64,000 bases of DNA from Janthinobacterium sp. 344 (lineage in GTDB: Bacteria > Pseudomonadota > Gammaproteobacteria > Burkholderiales > Burkholderiaceae_D). The DNA lies in assembly GCF_900112025.1 (NCBI RefSeq), contig NZ_FOKL01000008.1, positions 102,766-166,765 of the forward strand, read 5' to 3'. The notes beneath the pieces were generated by a model, which did not search any database, was not told where the DNA came from, and worked only from the letters and a program-made list of their open reading frames with translations. Positions 62,235-64,000 of this stretch are shown piece by piece (positions within the stretch are counted from its first letter, which is position 1; each line of letters begins with the position of its first letter). Made by a program: the position numbers and the translations under genes.

Positions 62235-62558
62235 ATGAAAATCATTTGGACTCAGTACGCCTTGAACGATTTGCAAGACATTCGCTTCTACCTGAAGCAG
62301 AACGAATCCCTTGCTTTTGCCAGCAAGGTGACGCAAGAGATTCTGGCTGAAGTCAATTCGCTCAAAGATCGGAACATTAAAGGCACCTTTGTTCCTGAAC
62401 TTGAAGACCTTCATTTGATGACTCACCGCCAACTGTTAGCTGGCCAGCATCGCATCCTCATCGAGTATGGATATAACGACATCATTTATATCCATATGAT
62501 TGCCCATACCAGCCGTGACCTGGAAGCATTGATTCGCCGTCGCTTGCTCAATTCGTAA
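62235..62558 (+). CDS. RelE/ParE family toxin
   Basis: A 107-residue toxin of the RelE/ParE superfamily, starting at ATG 62235, eight bases after the antitoxin stop (a TTG at 62223 is possible). Family features are WTQYALNDLQDIRFYLKQ, a central basic region, GQHRILIEYGYNDIIYIHMIAHTSRDLEAL in pieces and a basic C-terminus. It is closer to ParE (gyrase-directed) than RelE in its HTSRD end, but the target is not certain. Confidence 0.88.
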   Translation: MKIIWTQYALNDLQDIRFYLKQNESLAFASKVTQEILAEVNSLKDRNIKGTFVPELEDLHLMTHRQLLAGQHRILIEYGYNDIIYIHMIAHTSRDLEALIRRRLLNS

Positions 62559-62624
62559 GCCGTACGTCCTGCCAGCCGCGCGATGGGCACCCGCAGGGCA
62601 CCACATTACGCAATGAGAAGGAGT

Positions 62625-62651
62625 TGACAATGCGCAGCAAGCGCATTGTCA
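62625..62651. repeat. perfect 11-bp hairpin downstream of livF
   Basis: TGACAATGCGC (62625-62635) and GCGCATTGTCA (62641-62651) with a 5-base loop. There is no T-run on either strand, so this is either a weak bidirectional stop between the convergent toxin and livF genes or a palindromic repeat. Confidence 0.6.
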
Positions 62652-62669
62652 GCGCATTGCCAGCCCGCG

Positions 62670-63392
62670 TCAGTGCCCTCCCCCCAGATACGCGGCAATC
62701 ACCTTCGGATCCGTCTTTAAACTTTCCGCCGGCCCGTGCACGGAAATGCTGCCGTTTTCCAGCACGTAGCCGTAATCGGCCACGTTCAGGGCGGCGGAGG
62801 CGAATTGCTCGACCAGCAGCATGGTCACGCCTTCGGCCTTCAGGCGCGTGATGATGCGGAAGACTTCTTCCACGAGGATCGGCGCCAGGCCCATCGATGG
62901 CTCGTCCAGCAGGATCACTTCCGGGTTGAGCATCACGGCGCGGGCCATGGCCAGCATCTGCTGCTCGCCGCCCGACAAGGTGCCGGCCAGCTGGTCGCGC
63001 CGCTCCTTCAGGCGCGGGAACAGTTCCATGGCCTTGTCCAGGTCGCCCTTGATGTCGCCTTTCGGGCGCGACCGCGTAAAGCGGGGGAAGGCGCCCAGCA
63101 GCAGATTGTCCGTCACCGACATCGAGGCGAACACGCGCCGGCCTTCCGGCGAATGGGCCAGTCCGGCGCGCGCGATGCGGTGCGAGTCGAGGCCCGTGAC
63201 ATCCTTGCCGCCCAGGGTGACGGTACCAGATTTCGGCTTCAGCATGCCGGAGATGGCGCGCATGGTGGTGGTCTTGCCGGCCCCGTTCGAGCCGATCAGC
63301 GTCACCAGCTTGCCCTTCGGGACATCGAGCGAAATGCCGTGCAGGACTTCGACTTTGCCATAGGCGGCGTGCAGATTGTTAATGGTCAGCAT
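62670..63392 (-). CDS. livF: branched-chain amino acid ABC transporter ATP-binding protein
   Basis: A 240-residue LivF-type ATPase of a high-affinity branched-chain amino acid (or related) importer. Walker A GSNGAGKTT, signature LSGGEQQM and Walker B VILLDEPSMGLAP are intact, with the LivF-type N-terminus LTINNLHAAYGKVEVLHGIS and GLAHSPEGRRVFASMSVTDNL. It follows livG by 10 bases. Substrate specificity is not determined by this subunit. Confidence 0.94.
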   Translation of the reverse strand: MLTINNLHAAYGKVEVLHGISLDVPKGKLVTLIGSNGAGKTTTMRAISGMLKPKSGTVTLGGKDVTGLDSHRIARAGLAHSPEGRRVFASMSVTDNLLLGAFPRFTRSRPKGDIKGDLDKAMELFPRLKERRDQLAGTLSGGEQQMLAMARAVMLNPEVILLDEPSMGLAPILVEEVFRIITRLKAEGVTMLLVEQFASAALNVADYGYVLENGSISVHGPAESLKTDPKVIAAYLGGGH

Positions 63393-63402
63393 GGTCTTCC
63401 TC

Positions 63403-64000
63403 TCAGTGCGCCGCTGGGCTCAGGGTCTCGGCGCTGCCGCCCAGGTAGGCTTCGATCACTTTCGGATCGCTTTGCACAAGCGCGGGCGCGCCTTCGGCGA
63501 TCTTCTGGCCAAAATCGAGCACCGTCACCACGTCCGACAGGGCCATCACCACATCCATGTGGTGCTCGATCAGGATGATGGTGATGCCATGTTCGCGGAT
63601 CTTGCGGATGATGGCCATCAGTTCCTTGATGTCGGGCGCCGTCAGGCCCGCCGCCGGTTCGTCGAGCAGCAGCAAACGGGGGTTCAGGCCCAGCGCGCGG
63701 CCGATTTCCAGCAAGCGCTGCTTGCCATACGGCAGATTGCGCGCTTCCTCGTCGGCCAGGTCGGCCAGTCCCACGAATTCGAGGATGCTGGCGGCCCGCT
63801 CGCGCGCCGCCTTTTCTTCGCGCCGGTAACGGGGCGTCTGCAGCATCACGTCCAGCACGTTCGATTGAAAGGTATTGTGCAGGCCGACCAGCACGTTTTC
63901 CGTCGCCGTCATCTCGCCGAACAGCTGCACGTTCTGGAAGGTGCGCGCCACGCCGCCCAGGGCGATCTCGGACGGCGTGCGCCCGGAAATGACCACGCCG
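63403..64000 (-). CDS. livG: branched-chain amino acid ABC transporter ATP-binding protein, partial (5' end outside window)
   Basis: The C-terminal 199 codons or so of a LivG-type ATPase. Visible are GVARTFQNVQLFGEMTATENV (Q-loop region), the signature-equivalent NLPYGKQRLLEIGRAL, Walker B LLLLDEPAAGL, IILIEHHMDVVMALSD (switch His) and IEAYLG near the end. The Walker A and true start lie beyond 64000; an internal Met at 63996 is not the start. Confidence 0.93.
   Translation of the reverse strand, partial: GVVISGRTPSEIALGGVARTFQNVQLFGEMTATENVLVGLHNTFQSNVLDVMLQTPRYRREEKAARERAASILEFVGLADLADEEARNLPYGKQRLLEIGRALGLNPRLLLLDEPAAGLTAPDIKELMAIIRKIREHGITIILIEHHMDVVMALSDVVTVLDFGQKIAEGAPALVQSDPKVIEAYLGGSAETLSPAAH

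Noticed and set aside
62624..62851. A 75-codon plus-strand frame with AAGGAG before an ATG at 62630
   Set aside because: It starts inside the 11-bp hairpin and runs antisense through the livF C-terminus; no domain.

Overview
The window is GC-rich (mostly about 63-66%) and densely coded on both strands. It looks like a chromosomal segment of a betaproteobacterium in the Burkholderiales, most like Oxalobacteraceae (Janthinobacterium/Massilia/Duganella type). The reasons are its gene content (lolC/E-lolD, recJ preceded by a conserved beta-proteobacterial gene, PEP-CTERM protein, DUF1800/DUF1501 pair, fosA) and several palindromic extragenic repeats. This placement is inference; there is no rRNA or tRNA to confirm it.

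Left part (1-8569): terD-like stress gene, an alpha/beta hydrolase, folA, then a large PLP-dependent lysine/arginine/ornithine decarboxylase with a structured leader and a strong terminator. An IS1595-like element with recognisable inverted repeats and an 8-bp target duplication sits directly behind that terminator. A sigma-54 activator and an acyltransferase-3 membrane protein follow.

8517-16781 (minus strand) is the most unusual region: eight tightly packed, mostly unrecognised genes that look like one operon. In transcription order they are two proteins of a family sharing a C-terminal GRW-x-R motif, an HEVGH zinc-peptidase-like protein, a 720-residue protein of unknown fold, a PLP-fold protein with an altered active site, a GIY-YIG domain behind an acidic tryptophan-rich and proline-rich tail, a third member of the paralogous family, and an amidohydrolase. 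This is the best candidate for an undescribed system.

17193-30995: DUF1800 lipoprotein plus Tat-exported DUF1501 protein; an intradiol-dioxygenase-like lipoprotein; a Cpx-like envelope-stress module (Spy/CpxP-like protein, OmpR-type regulator, HAMP kinase) with perfect GTAAA-N5-GTAAA boxes, also found as a triple array before a nearby FlxA-like gene; a PrpF-family isomerase; dcd; a hydrolase; a HAD phosphatase; and a TauE/SafE exporter divergent from a LysR regulator with a T-N11-A palindrome between them.

31000-43500: a small inverted-repeat element, a membrane protein, comEC, a Suv3-like RNA helicase, an orphan Tae4/Tai4 effector-immunity pair, a PQQ sugar dehydrogenase-like protein, tatD, lolD and two tandem lolC/E paralogues.

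43594-52874: a type I secretion system (TolC, HlyD and LapB-like ABC proteins), a PEP-CTERM protein and a 1169-residue SdrD-repeat protein, its probable substrate.

53174-64000: recJ with its upstream partner, a frameshifted RDD gene, fosA, a c-di-GMP-I riboswitch in front of a sedolisin-family lipoprotein protease, an Xre/RES toxin-antitoxin pair, a DUF2288 gene, a Phd/ParE pair, and livF with a partial livG cut by the window end.
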